Source: an uncultured Elusimicrobia bacterium (lineage in GTDB: Bacteria > Elusimicrobiota > Elusimicrobia > Elusimicrobiales > UBA9959). From it: a stretch of 42,003 nt of DNA. The DNA lies in contig CAIXBR010000023.1 in NCBI GenBank assembly GCA_903917735.1, positions 1 through 42,003 on the forward strand, read 5' to 3'. Each line of letters opens with the position of its first letter. Within the stretch, counting starts at the first letter, position 1. Below the pieces are notes generated by a model, which worked only from the letters and a program-made list of their open reading frames with translations, was not told where the DNA came from and made no database searches. Below, one piece after another: positions 29,653 through 38,371 of the stretch. The translations under genes were made by a program, and so were the position numbers.

Positions 29653-31620
29653 GTGGATCAGTCACGCCAGCCTAAACTTTTACTTACCAGCATAATGCGC
29701 CCTATCGGCCCCGCCTACGGGGACGCCGAAAGCGTCGGCTACGAGCTTTTGAACGCGCAGGTCACCCGCGCCCAGGGCATGTTCAGCCCGCGCGCCGTGC
29801 ACCGCCAGTTCTCGCTGGACTACATGGCCGAGAACCTCGACAACCCCACCGTGGCGCTGCATTACCCCTCGCGCCGCGAGATGATAAAAGAGCTGAAGAA
29901 AGGCTACGACTTCGTGGGCATCTCCTTCATCATGGTCACCTACCACCGCATGAAGGAACTTTCAGCTCTTATCCGCAAATATTCACCTGACAGCAAGATA
30001 ATCCTGGGCGGCTACGGCACCGTACTGCCGGACGAAGCTCTGAAGCCCTTCGGTGACTACATCTGCCGCGGCGAGGGCGTTGCTTTCATGCGCGACCTGC
30101 TGGGCCAGCCGCCGCTTTCCGAGCACAAGCACCCGGTGATAGACAGCCGCCTCAAGGTGTTTTCTAAGACGGTTTCTTACACAGGAATGATCTTCGCCGG
30201 GCTCGGCTGCCCCAACGGCTGCGATTTCTGCTCCACTTCCCATTTCTTCAAGCGGCAGCACATCAGCCTGCTCAAGACCGGCGCCCAGGTTTACGGCGTG
30301 GTGAAGAAGCACCTCGACATCAACCCCGACGCGCAGTTCACCATCCTCGATGAGGAATTCCTGCTGAACCGCGAGCGCGCCCTGGAGTTCCGCGACCTGG
30401 TGGTGGCGGGCGGCCGTCCGCTTTCCATCTTCGTGTTCGCCAGCATCAAGGCGCTGAGCCTCTACGCCCCGGAAGAGCTGCTGGAGATGGGCGTGGACGG
30501 CGTGTGGATAGGCTACGAGGGCGAGCGCTCCGGCTACGACAAGCGGGCCGGCAAGTCCGCCGAAGAAATTTTCAAGGGTCTTAAAGAGAACGGCATAACC
30601 ATACTGGCCTCCATGATAGTCGGCTTCGACTATCAGACGCCGGAGATCATCAAGGCCGAGCATAAGCACCTGATGTCCATGAAGCCCGACCTGTGCCAGT
30701 TCATGATCTACAACCCGAACCCGGGCACCCCGCTTTACGAAAAGGTGAAGGCCGGCGGCCTGCTGCGGCAAGAATACGCCACCAACCCCGCCCGTTACTG
30801 GAAATGGGCCAGCGGCTTTAAATCCCTGCTGGAGCACCCCCGCATGACCGCGGCCGAGATAGAGGGCATGCAGGACTACTGCTTCAGGCAGGACTTCCGG
30901 GAGCTCGGCCCGTCGATCTACCGCGTGGCCGATACCATGCTGGCTGGCTATCTGAAGCACAAGGATTCGCCCAACGCTTTCCTGCGGCTTAAGGCCGCGC
31001 GTTACGGCGAGGAACTTAAGAAAACCTACCCGATGTACCTGCCCGGCGAGCTGTTCGGGCCCACGCTGCGCACCCGCGCTATGGTGCACCGCGTCAAGAA
31101 GCGCGTGTACGCCGCTTTCGGCCAGCCTTCCTTCGCCGACCGGGTCATGAAATACGGCGCCGTGGCGGCCGCGCTGTGGACCTCTTTCAAGCTGCGCTTC
31201 AACCTCTTCCAGAACCCGTCGCTGACCCGCACGGGCTGGCGGCTGCCGCCCGAACCGTTCACCCGGGAGTGGCTGGAGGCGAAGCTGGCGCAATATAACG
31301 TGCCGGCTAAGCTGTCCGTGCTGGTGGAGGAATACGACGGGCGGCGCAACCAGCTGCGGGTGCGGCTGGAGGGCGCGCTGGACCGCTACCAAGGCGAGAA
31401 GCTGGCTGAAGAGCTGCGGACCTATCTCAAAGAGACCAAAGGCAAGCTGGTTCTGGACTTCGAGAAGCTCAAAGGCATGGAGAAAGAGGCCGCGGCCGCT
31501 TTAAGCCTGCGCCTGAGCGAGTACCGCTCCCGTGTGAAGATCTCGATGCCCAGGAACGCCCCCGCGCACGCCGCCCAGCTGATGTTCCTGGCCGAGGCGT
31601 TCAAGATCTACAAATGCTAG
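29653..31620 (+). CDS. B12-binding-type radical SAM protein with C-terminal STAS-like domain, 655 aa
   Basis: Residues about 25-150 form a Rossmann-type cobalamin-binding domain (YDFVGISFIMVTYHRM; KIILGGYGTVLP; ICRGEG); the His of the base-off motif is not obvious, as in many of these enzymes. The radical SAM cluster motif is Cys186-x3-Cys190-x2-Cys193 (GCPNGCDFC), followed by the TIM-barrel strands (ILDEEFLLN; DGVWIGYEG; ILASMIVGFD). A helical linker (about 395-520) leads to a C-terminal region (about 550-650) with the b-a pattern of STAS domains: LRVRLEGALDRYQGEKLAEEL, KGKLVLDFEKLKGMEKEAAAAL, SRVKISMP. The GTG at 29653 has GGAG 6 nt upstream; a TTG at 29641 would add four residues. The reaction is unknown. 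Confidence 0.87.
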   Translation: MDQSRQPKLLLTSIMRPIGPAYGDAESVGYELLNAQVTRAQGMFSPRAVHRQFSLDYMAENLDNPTVALHYPSRREMIKELKKGYDFVGISFIMVTYHRMKELSALIRKYSPDSKIILGGYGTVLPDEALKPFGDYICRGEGVAFMRDLLGQPPLSEHKHPVIDSRLKVFSKTVSYTGMIFAGLGCPNGCDFCSTSHFFKRQHISLLKTGAQVYGVVKKHLDINPDAQFTILDEEFLLNRERALEFRDLVVAGGRPLSIFVFASIKALSLYAPEELLEMGVDGVWIGYEGERSGYDKRAGKSAEEIFKGLKENGITILASMIVGFDYQTPEIIKAEHKHLMSMKPDLCQFMIYNPNPGTPLYEKVKAGGLLRQEYATNPARYWKWASGFKSLLEHPRMTAAEIEGMQDYCFRQDFRELGPSIYRVADTMLAGYLKHKDSPNAFLRLKAARYGEELKKTYPMYLPGELFGPTLRTRAMVHRVKKRVYAAFGQPSFADRVMKYGAVAAALWTSFKLRFNLFQNPSLTRTGWRLPPEPFTREWLEAKLAQYNVPAKLSVLVEEYDGRRNQLRVRLEGALDRYQGEKLAEELRTYLKETKGKLVLDFEKLKGMEKEAAAALSLRLSEYRSRVKISMPRNAPAHAAQLMFLAEAFKIYKC

Positions 31621-31640
31621 AGGTTTAGGGACCGCGGTCT

Positions 31641-32345
31641 TTAAAAAATTCCGGCCAGCAGGTTTTTACGCCTCTTGGCCGGAAATCTTTCTATGGCGTA
31701 GCGCAGCGTGGTGCGCGGCAGGCGGGCGTAGCTGCCTTTCAGGAAATCCAGTAGGACCTTTTTGGAACATTTTTTCCCTATCTCCCGAAGCAGCCAGCCT
31801 ACGGCCTTGTGCATAAGGTCGTGTTCGTCGTCCAGCAGCCTGCGCGCCAGGGCCAGCGCGTCGGCGCTCTCCCCGTCCTTTATGAAATTGAAGCAGGCCA
31901 GCACGGCTATGCGGCGGTTCCACAGCAGTTTTGAGCCCGCCAGCCTGTAAAGCGGCGCTCTGCTTTTATCTTTCAGCCAGCCGCCCACTATGCCCGGGGC
32001 CGACATGTCTACCAGATCCCAGTTGTTTATGAAGCGCGTACCGGTGAGATAGAATTTGTATATCTTTTTCCGCTCCGCAGCGCCGGCCCGGTCAAATCTT
32101 TCTACCAGCAGCATCAGCGCGCAGACCCGCTCCTCGTGCCAGGGCGACCTGAGCAGGACCTTGATGTCAGGTAAAGGCAGGTCTTTGTACCTTTTAGCCA
32201 GGGCGCGGGTGGCCGGGACGGCAAGGCCCAGGAACTTGTCCCCCTCGGCGTATTCCCCCTTCCCGGTCTTGAAATACCGCGCCATGGCCCCGGCCCTGCG
32301 GGGGTCGGCGGCTTGCGCGAAATCTTTTTTGAGTTTTTTCAGCAT
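31641..32345 (-). CDS. AlkD-like DNA alkylation repair protein, 234 aa
   Basis: A HEAT-like helical protein of the AlkC/AlkD DNA glycosylase family, which removes bulky or positively charged alkylated bases. The pattern GDKFLGLAVPATRALAKRYKDL (about 34-55), SPWHEERVCALMLLV, NNWDLVDMSAPGIVGGWL (about 109-126, with the Trp-Asp of the active region) and LMHKAVGWLLREIGKK (about 182-197) is typical. The ATG at 32345 overlaps the stop of mgtE by one base (TAATG), so translation is coupled. The longer frame upstream lies within mgtE and is not used. It ends 20 nt from the convergent radical SAM gene, with a palindrome GACCGCGGTC at 31630-31639 between them. Confidence 0.88.
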   Translation of the reverse strand: MLKKLKKDFAQAADPRRAGAMARYFKTGKGEYAEGDKFLGLAVPATRALAKRYKDLPLPDIKVLLRSPWHEERVCALMLLVERFDRAGAAERKKIYKFYLTGTRFINNWDLVDMSAPGIVGGWLKDKSRAPLYRLAGSKLLWNRRIAVLACFNFIKDGESADALALARRLLDDEHDLMHKAVGWLLREIGKKCSKKVLLDFLKGSYARLPRTTLRYAIERFPAKRRKNLLAGIF

Positions 32346-33658
32346 TACAGTAGTTTTCCCTGCAGCAGCCAGGCTGTGCTCAGGAAGGCGAAAAATCCGA
32401 CAACGTCGGTGACCGTGGTCACGAAGATGCCGGAGGAATGCGCCGGGTCGAAACCCATGCGCTTCATGGTTACCGGTATAAGCGCTCCGGCCAACCCCGC
32501 CGCCACCATGTTCACTATCATGGCGGCGCCCACCACGAAGCCCAGCCAGGCGTTCCCCTTCCAAAGCCAGGCGGCCAGCGCCGTAATTATCCCGATAGTG
32601 GCGCCGTTGACGAAACCTACAAAGACCTCGGTCCAGACCAGGCGCCAGGCGTTATGGGGCGTAATCTCGCGCATCATCATGCCGCGTATGACTACGGAAA
32701 GCGTCTGGGTACCCGCGTTGCCGCCCTGGCCGGCTATTATCGGCAGGAAGACCGCCAGCACGGCTACGCGCGCGATGAAGTCCTGGAAGAGCGCCACCAC
32801 CGAGCCGGCCAGGAAGGCCGTGGCCAGATTGACCGTCAGCCAGGGGAGGCGGCGGGTTATTTTGAACCAGGCGGGAGAGAAGGCCCTTTCCTCGGCGCTG
32901 GCGCCGAACAGTATCTGCAGGTCTTCCGTCGCCTCTTCTTCGGTGGAACCGATGATGTTGGCGGTGTTGACTATCCCTATCAGGCGCCCGTTCTCGTCCG
33001 TTACCGGGACGGCCAGGTAATGCTTGCGGGCGGCCATGGCCACCAGTTCCTCCCGGTCCGTGAACGGAGAGACCTTAACGACGTCCCTTATCATTATGTC
33101 CGAGACCGGGGCTTCCGGCGCGGCCAGCAGGAGGTCTCTCATGTTCAGCACGCCGAGCAGTCCGTTGGCGCCGTCCACTACGTAGCAGTAGGTGGCGGAC
33201 GGCAGCTGCTTCTTCGCCATCTGGCGCAGCTTCAATATAACGTCCCTCACCCTGGTGTCGGTGCGGAAGGCCAGGAAGTCAGTGTGCATCATGCGCCCGG
33301 CGCTTTCGCAGGGATAGGCCAGTATCTCCGCTATGTCCTTTGAAAATTCCTGGTCAAGCAGGGGAATGACCGCCCTTGAAAATCCCTGGTCCAGGCGGCG
33401 GAAAATATCTGCCGCCTGGTATTTGCCCGTGCGGTGCAGGATCTCCGCCGCTTCGGCCGGGGTGTAGCTTTCAAGTATAGCGGCCGCTGAAGCCGGCGGC
33501 AGGTTTTCCAGCGCCTGGGCGGCCACCGACGGCGGCAGGTCCTTCAGTATCTGCGAGGCGTCGCGCGGCGGCAGGTTCTCCAGCGCCTGGGCCGCCTTCA
33601 CGGGGTCGCCCTGTATGAATTTCTTCACTATCTCGATAGCCGCTTCTTTTCTTTTCAT
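32345..33658 (-). CDS. mgtE: MgtE-family magnesium transporter, 437 aa
   Basis: A Mg2+ channel/transporter. The N-terminal superhelical domain shows the usual Pro-Pro helical repeats (AAQALENLPPRDASQILKDL and two more, about 17-75). Two CBS domains follow (about 125-240: MHTDFLAFRTDTRVRDVI; DIMIRDVVKVSPFTDREELV). The five-helix pore (about 275-435) contains the signature PIIAGQGGNAGTQTL (about 312-326) and DPAHSSGIFVTTVTDVVGFF. Binding of Mg2+ by the cytosolic domains closes the pore in studied relatives. It lies 10 nt after the Sua5 gene and shares an overlap with the alkD-like gene; no good ribosome binding site is seen, so it probably depends on coupling. Confidence 0.96.
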   Translation of the reverse strand: MKRKEAAIEIVKKFIQGDPVKAAQALENLPPRDASQILKDLPPSVAAQALENLPPASAAAILESYTPAEAAEILHRTGKYQAADIFRRLDQGFSRAVIPLLDQEFSKDIAEILAYPCESAGRMMHTDFLAFRTDTRVRDVILKLRQMAKKQLPSATYCYVVDGANGLLGVLNMRDLLLAAPEAPVSDIMIRDVVKVSPFTDREELVAMAARKHYLAVPVTDENGRLIGIVNTANIIGSTEEEATEDLQILFGASAEERAFSPAWFKITRRLPWLTVNLATAFLAGSVVALFQDFIARVAVLAVFLPIIAGQGGNAGTQTLSVVIRGMMMREITPHNAWRLVWTEVFVGFVNGATIGIITALAAWLWKGNAWLGFVVGAAMIVNMVAAGLAGALIPVTMKRMGFDPAHSSGIFVTTVTDVVGFFAFLSTAWLLQGKLL

Positions 33659-33668
33659 TGGAGGCCCG

Positions 33669-34625
33669 TCAGGCCGCTCCGTGCTTCAGCCGGTCCATGA
33701 TGGCCCGGCCCAGCCCGTGCATAGGGACTTTTTCGGCGTAGATGAGCGGGACCCCGGCGCCCTCCAGCGCGTGCAGGGCGCCGAACAGTCCGGCGGCCGC
33801 CTCGCGCAGGTCCCCGGAGCGGGAAAGCACCTTTACAGCGGCCCAGTTTCCGGCGGGCTTCCGGCGGAAAGCCAGGTAGGCTGCCCGGAGCGAAGGCCTG
33901 GGAGCCCGTCCCGGCTCTATTATCTTGAGCCTGGCTTTGGGCGCGTAATGTTTCTTAAGGCAGCCGGGGGCCAGCGGGCTTTTCCCGCCCGTCTTGCCGG
34001 GCCGCGCCGCGGGGCCGGTCAGTTTCTCAATTTCCTCCAGCGGCAGCCCGCCGGGGCGCAGCAGCACCGGCCGGCCTTTTTCAAAGGTAATGATGGTGGA
34101 TTCCACGCCTATGTCGGTTTTCCCCCCGTCCAGTATCAGGTCCGGCCCGTTCCCCAGCTGGCGGCTGACATGCTCCGCGGTGGTGGGGCTCAGCCTGCCG
34201 AAGCTGTTGGCACTGGGTGCGGCTATGGGGCGCCCGGCGGCTTTTATCAGCGCCAGGGCGTGGCGGTTGCCCGGCACCCTTACCGCCACGGTCTTCAGGC
34301 CGGCGGTGACTATGCCCGGCACCGCCGCGGCTTTGGGCAGTACCAGCGTTAGCGGGCCCGGCCAGAATTTCTTCATCAGGCGCAGCGCGGGCGCCGGCAC
34401 GCACGAAAAAAGTTTCCTGGCCCTGGCGGCCGAGCATTCGTGCAGTATCAGCGGGTCGAACCGGGGCCGGCCCTTTATCTCGAAGATGCGCGCGCAGGCT
34501 ACGGGGTTCAGCCCGTCAGCCCCGAGGCCGTAAACGGTTTCGGTAGGGAAAGCTACCACGCCGCCGGCTCTTATAAGCGCGGCGGCTTTTTTTATGCTGC
34601 CCGCAGTGGCTTTAACTGTGTTCAT
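33669..34625 (-). CDS. L-threonylcarbamoyladenylate synthase, Sua5/YrdC family with C-terminal domain, 318 aa
   Basis: The enzyme makes threonylcarbamoyl-AMP for the t6A37 modification of ANN-decoding tRNAs. The YrdC core (about 5-195) has GGVVAFPTETVYGLGADGL (about 21-39), KGRPRFDPLILH (about 51-62), FWPGPLTLVL (about 87-96), VAVRVPGN, PIAAPSANSFGRLSPTTAEHV and GVESTIITF. A linker and a second domain (about 215-318) make it a Sua5-type protein, not the short TsaC form, though this domain is compact. No tsaB, tsaD or tsaE gene is in the window. It is first in the unit with mgtE and the alkD-like gene. Confidence 0.93.
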   Translation of the reverse strand: MNTVKATAGSIKKAAALIRAGGVVAFPTETVYGLGADGLNPVACARIFEIKGRPRFDPLILHECSAARARKLFSCVPAPALRLMKKFWPGPLTLVLPKAAAVPGIVTAGLKTVAVRVPGNRHALALIKAAGRPIAAPSANSFGRLSPTTAEHVSRQLGNGPDLILDGGKTDIGVESTIITFEKGRPVLLRPGGLPLEEIEKLTGPAARPGKTGGKSPLAPGCLKKHYAPKARLKIIEPGRAPRPSLRAAYLAFRRKPAGNWAAVKVLSRSGDLREAAAGLFGALHALEGAGVPLIYAEKVPMHGLGRAIMDRLKHGAA

Positions 34626-34634
34626 AAATAAACC

Positions 34635-34653
34635 GCCCGCCGCATGGGCGGGC
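34635..34653 (-). terminator. Hairpin after the hybrid kinase gene
   Basis: Arms 34635-34641 and 34647-34653 (GCCCGCC/GGCGGGC) are perfect, with a 5-nt loop. On the minus strand they are followed by GGTTTATTTATG, a weak U-run that reaches into the start of the Sua5 gene. It could end the signalling operon or act as a leader hairpin for Sua5. Confidence 0.55.
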
Positions 34654-34704
34654 AGTCTAATTTTACCAATTTCTATCGAGGTCGAGCCCCGATCGAGGTG
34701 AGGG

Positions 34705-37700
34705 CTATTTTTTAAGCAGGCGTGAGAGCGTCTCCGCCAGCTCCTCGAACTTGTACGGCTTAGGCAGCACCGCGTCGAAGCCGTTAGCCTTGAAGTCGGA
34801 CATCACCCCGTCGTCGGAATAGCCGCTGGAGACTATTACCCTGGCTCCCGGCGCCGTTTTCCGCAGTTCCAACACGGCCGGCTTGCCGCCGTACCCTCCG
34901 GGGATGGTCAGGTCCATGATGACGGCGGCGAAGGGCTTTCCCTTTTTTTCTTCCTCCGTGTAGCGCCGCACGGCGTCCTTGCCGTCGGTGACTATCTCGC
35001 AGGTATAGCCCAGATCGGTAAGCATGCGGCGCAGGGCGTGGGAGACTATCTCCTCGTCCTCCAGCACCAGGATGCGGCCGGAGCCATGGGCGATAGCTTT
35101 CTTCGCCTCCTCCTCCATTTGCAGGCTGCGCCCCGTGGCCGGCAGGTAAATGTCAAAGCTGCAACCTTTTCCCGGGGTAGAGGAGACCGCTATGTGCCCG
35201 CCGTGGTTCTTAACCACGGACCAGGCCATGAAAAGCCCCAGGCCGCGGCCGCGGGCCTTGGTGGTGAAGTAGGGGTCGAACACGTGCGCCAGGTAGTTCT
35301 CCGGCATGCCGATACCGGTGTCCGACACGGTTATCCGCACGTAGTCACCGGGTGCCAGGGTTTCCGGCGGGGGCGTTCCCCTGCCGAAGTTGCGCGCCTG
35401 CAGGCGCAGCTTACCGCCGGAGGGCATGGACTGCAGGCCATTCATAAGGATGTTGTTCACGGCCTGCTTCAGCTGGTTCTCGTCGCCCTCTACGCTCCAG
35501 AGATTTTCCAGCACTTCCATTTCGCAGGCGCAGTTGGTGCCCGCCGTAGACAGGTTAAAGATCTCTTTAAGGGCAGTTTCAAGGGAGAATTCCTTTTTGA
35601 GCGGCTTACCGCCCTTCGAGAAGGTCAGCAGGTTAGCCGTCAGGCTTTGCGCGTTATTAGCCGCCTCCATGGTCTCGCGCAGTATTTCCGCGTTTTCCTG
35701 GTTTCCCCCGCAGCGCGACTCGAGCAGGGAGATGTTGGCCATTATCCCCGTCAGCATGTTGTTGAAGTCGTGGGCTATACCCCCGGCCAGCAGGCCCAGC
35801 GATTCCACCCGCTGCATGGCGGCCATTTCCGCTATTATCTTTTCGCTGTTCTTTTTTTCGGTAATGTCGCATATTACCGACAGGAAGACACGTTTTTTTC
35901 CGGTTTCCACCAGTTGCAGGCGCACTTCCACCGGGTAAACGCTCCCGTCCTTGCGCGTGTGCTCGCTTTCAAAGATAAGCTGGTTCTTTTGTCCCGACAG
36001 CAGCGGCGCGAGCATGGAGCGGTATAAAGCCTCGGTGAAGTTGTGCTTCAGGTCGAAGGGGGTCATGTTATCCAGCTCTTCGGGGGCGTAGCCCAGGTTC
36101 TTAACCGCCCCGTAGTTGACGAATAAGAAGCGGAGACTCTCTGCGTCGTAGATGTAAACCTCGTTGAAGCTGGACCTAACCGCTTGGCTGAGCAGGTCCA
36201 TCTGCTCGCGGGACTTCCAGGTTTCTGTTATGTCGCTGAACACGCAGTGGGTCTGCCTGAAGCTGCCGTCGGGGTTGTACCCCACCTGCCCGTTTAAAAC
36301 TATGTGCCGCGTGGCGCCGTCCTTATTTTTTATCTCTAGTTCCAGGCCTTTTGTCTGCCCGGCGGCCTTGAACCTGCGGAAATTCCCGGTGAACATCTCC
36401 TTGCATTCAGGCAGAAGGAACTCTGTGAAATCGTGTCCCAGGACTTCGTCCTTGGAATAGCCGAAAGTGGCGCACCAGGTGCTGTTCACTGCAAGCAGCC
36501 TGCCATCCGCGTCCAGCGACTGGTAGCCTATGGGGACGTTCTCGAACAGTTCCTGAAAACGCAGCTGCGATTCCTTCAGCGGCGTTATATCCGTCCAGGA
36601 GCCGGCTATTTCACCAGTTTCCGCAGAGGCGACCCTGAGCTGGGAATGCACCCAGAAATACTGCCCGCTCTTTTTCCTGAAGCGAAAGTCCCTGGTCTGC
36701 GCGCCTTCCTGCATGACCTTTTGCATGTCCGCGCTGCTGCTTTCTACGTAGTCAGGGTGGATGTTCTCCTTCCACCAGTTCCGCGCCAGCACTTCCTCGG
36801 GGGAATAGCCGGTAACAGCCTGCACATTGCCGCTGACCCATTCGAAAATGGTCTTGCCGCTCTTCTTCCTCAGCGTGAACAGCATTACGGGGTTGGCGTC
36901 CATTATGTGCGTGAGCTGGCTGGCGGTGCGCTGCAGTGCGGCCTCGGCCGCGGCCCGCTTTTCCTCCAAGGCGATGGCGCCCAGGGCCAGGGAGATGTCT
37001 CCCTGTATCTCGCTCAGCAACTTCTGCTCTTCTTCGGTGAAGAAGCCGGTTTCCGCTGCGTAAAGGTTAAGCACCGCTACCGTTCTGCCATTCTCATTAA
37101 ACGGTATGGCGGCGGAAGAGCGGTAGCCTTTCTTAAGCGCCTGCTCGCGCCAAGGTGCTACCTGGGGGTCGGTGGAAATATCCTGGACCCAGCTTATGCA
37201 CCCGGTTCTGACGGCCGTTCCGGTGGGGCCTTTTGAGTTGGGCCCTTCCGACTGCGTTATCTTAACGGCGTCCAGGTAGCCGTCAGTGAAGCCGGCAGAG
37301 CAGACCGGGATGATCCTGCCTGTGTCGCTGTCCGGAACGCCTATCCAGGCCATCTTGAACCCTCCGGAGTTCACGGCTATGGAGCAGATCTGGTCGAAAA
37401 GCTTGTTCTTGTTCTTTTGCGCGACCGCGGCCTGGTTCACCTGGGCCAGGAAAGTATAAAGGCGCAGGTTCTTGAGCAGGGCCACTTCGGTATTTTTCAG
37501 CTTAAACTGCAGTGCCGCTGTATCCAGCGCTTTACGGGCTGTTGACAGTATGTTTTCCAAAAAAGTGCCATCTTTTACTATGTAGTCCAGGGCGCCGGCC
37601 TGCATGCTTTTCACGGCCACGGCTTCGTCGCCCCGGCCAGTGACCATTATAAAAGGCGGGACCGTGATGGAATTATTCTTCAGCCGGGCCACCAGCTCCA

Positions 37701-37905
37701 GGGCGGTCATGCCCGGCAGGGAATAATCCAGCAGCATCAGTTCCGGGGTGGAGCTTTTCAGGATATCGATAGTTTCTATGGGGGCCGAGGCGCGCCTGAT
37801 CTCCAGCCCCAGCGGCTCGAGGCGCTGGGCCTCCAGTTCGCTGGTTCCCCGGTCGTCGTCCACTATAAGGAGGAAGCCGCCATTGTTTGTTTTGTTATCT
37901 GACAT
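34705..37905 (-). CDS. Hybrid histidine kinase with N- and C-terminal receiver domains, 1066 aa
   Basis: Domains in order: receiver 1 (about 12-125, acidic Asp16-18, phospho-Asp60, Lys111), GAF (about 150-315), three PAS/PAC units (about 330-443, 447-562, 572-685), dimerisation/phosphoacceptor domain with His712 (GGIAHDFNNMLTG), HATPase (about 808-925: N box NNILMNGLQ, DTGIGMP, GRGLGL) and receiver 2 (about 944-1062, Glu949-Asp950 pocket, phospho-Asp998, Lys1049). There is no transmembrane helix, so it is a cytoplasmic sensor. The N-terminal receiver probably takes its phosphoryl group from the upstream kinase; the C-terminal receiver would pass it on. AAGG lies 8 nt before the ATG. It follows the single receiver gene by 16 nt. 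No output domain with DNA-binding is present. Confidence 0.93.
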   Translation of the reverse strand: MSDNKTNNGGFLLIVDDDRGTSELEAQRLEPLGLEIRRASAPIETIDILKSSTPELMLLDYSLPGMTALELVARLKNNSITVPPFIMVTGRGDEAVAVKSMQAGALDYIVKDGTFLENILSTARKALDTAALQFKLKNTEVALLKNLRLYTFLAQVNQAAVAQKNKNKLFDQICSIAVNSGGFKMAWIGVPDSDTGRIIPVCSAGFTDGYLDAVKITQSEGPNSKGPTGTAVRTGCISWVQDISTDPQVAPWREQALKKGYRSSAAIPFNENGRTVAVLNLYAAETGFFTEEEQKLLSEIQGDISLALGAIALEEKRAAAEAALQRTASQLTHIMDANPVMLFTLRKKSGKTIFEWVSGNVQAVTGYSPEEVLARNWWKENIHPDYVESSSADMQKVMQEGAQTRDFRFRKKSGQYFWVHSQLRVASAETGEIAGSWTDITPLKESQLRFQELFENVPIGYQSLDADGRLLAVNSTWCATFGYSKDEVLGHDFTEFLLPECKEMFTGNFRRFKAAGQTKGLELEIKNKDGATRHIVLNGQVGYNPDGSFRQTHCVFSDITETWKSREQMDLLSQAVRSSFNEVYIYDAESLRFLFVNYGAVKNLGYAPEELDNMTPFDLKHNFTEALYRSMLAPLLSGQKNQLIFESEHTRKDGSVYPVEVRLQLVETGKKRVFLSVICDITEKKNSEKIIAEMAAMQRVESLGLLAGGIAHDFNNMLTGIMANISLLESRCGGNQENAEILRETMEAANNAQSLTANLLTFSKGGKPLKKEFSLETALKEIFNLSTAGTNCACEMEVLENLWSVEGDENQLKQAVNNILMNGLQSMPSGGKLRLQARNFGRGTPPPETLAPGDYVRITVSDTGIGMPENYLAHVFDPYFTTKARGRGLGLFMAWSVVKNHGGHIAVSSTPGKGCSFDIYLPATGRSLQMEEEAKKAIAHGSGRILVLEDEEIVSHALRRMLTDLGYTCEIVTDGKDAVRRYTEEEKKGKPFAAVIMDLTIPGGYGGKPAVLELRKTAPGARVIVSSGYSDDGVMSDFKANGFDAVLPKPYKFEELAETLSRLLKK

Positions 37906-37921
37906 AAATTTTGCCTTGGTA

Positions 37922-38371
37922 TCAGTTCGCTTTCAGCGTACTTACGTTAATTATCATCAGGAAAAGCCCCAGCCGCTTTATCACTTCCGCGAATTTCTCG
38001 AATTCCACCGGCTTGGTCAGGTAATTGCTGCAGCCCAGTTCATAGCAGCGGTCTATCTCCCTGGGGTCGTCGGTGGTGGTGAGCATTATCACCGGTATGG
38101 TCTTAAGGCGAGTGTCGTCCTTTACGCGTCTAAGCACCTCTATACCGTCGAGGCCCGGCATGCGTATGTCCAGCAGCAGCAGGTACGCCTTGCCGTCCTC
38201 TATGCCCGGTGTTACCGCCCCGGAAAGGAAGGCCCACGTCTCTTTTCCATCCTTGAACCGTATTATGGGGTTGTGCACCCCTACGCTTTCGAAGCGTTCT
38301 TTTACCAGCTGGGCGTGGCCGTCGTCGTCCTCCGCCATCAGTATGATTATGCCGTTGTCCGTGTCATTCAT
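37922..38371 (-). CDS. Single-domain response regulator, Rcp1-like, 149 aa
   Basis: A stand-alone receiver with acidic pocket Glu14-Asp15-Asp16, phospho-Asp68 (LLLLDIRMPG), Thr in LTTT (about 98-100) and Lys120 (YLTKPVEF). The insert between b2 and a2 (GKETWAFLSGAVTPGIEDGK) is typical of the Rcp1/CheY-like receivers paired with phytochrome-type kinases. No output domain follows; it ends with a short tail. It overlaps the upstream kinase by 4 nt (ATGA), so it is the likely direct partner, acting either as a phosphate shuttle or by protein contact. Confidence 0.94.
   Translation of the reverse strand: MNDTDNGIIILMAEDDDGHAQLVKERFESVGVHNPIIRFKDGKETWAFLSGAVTPGIEDGKAYLLLLDIRMPGLDGIEVLRRVKDDTRLKTIPVIMLTTTDDPREIDRCYELGCSNYLTKPVEFEKFAEVIKRLGLFLMIINVSTLKAN

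Noticed and set aside
29983..31392. Long minus-strand reading frame (469 codons) opposite the radical SAM gene
   Set aside because: It is the GC-rich antisense shadow of a gene with all its motifs on the plus strand; the product is rich in His/Gln/Val with no recognisable domain.
32346..32564. Longer N-terminus of the AlkD-like protein
   Set aside because: It lies inside the conserved pore domain of mgtE; the TAATG junction at 32343-32347 gives a normal coupled start.
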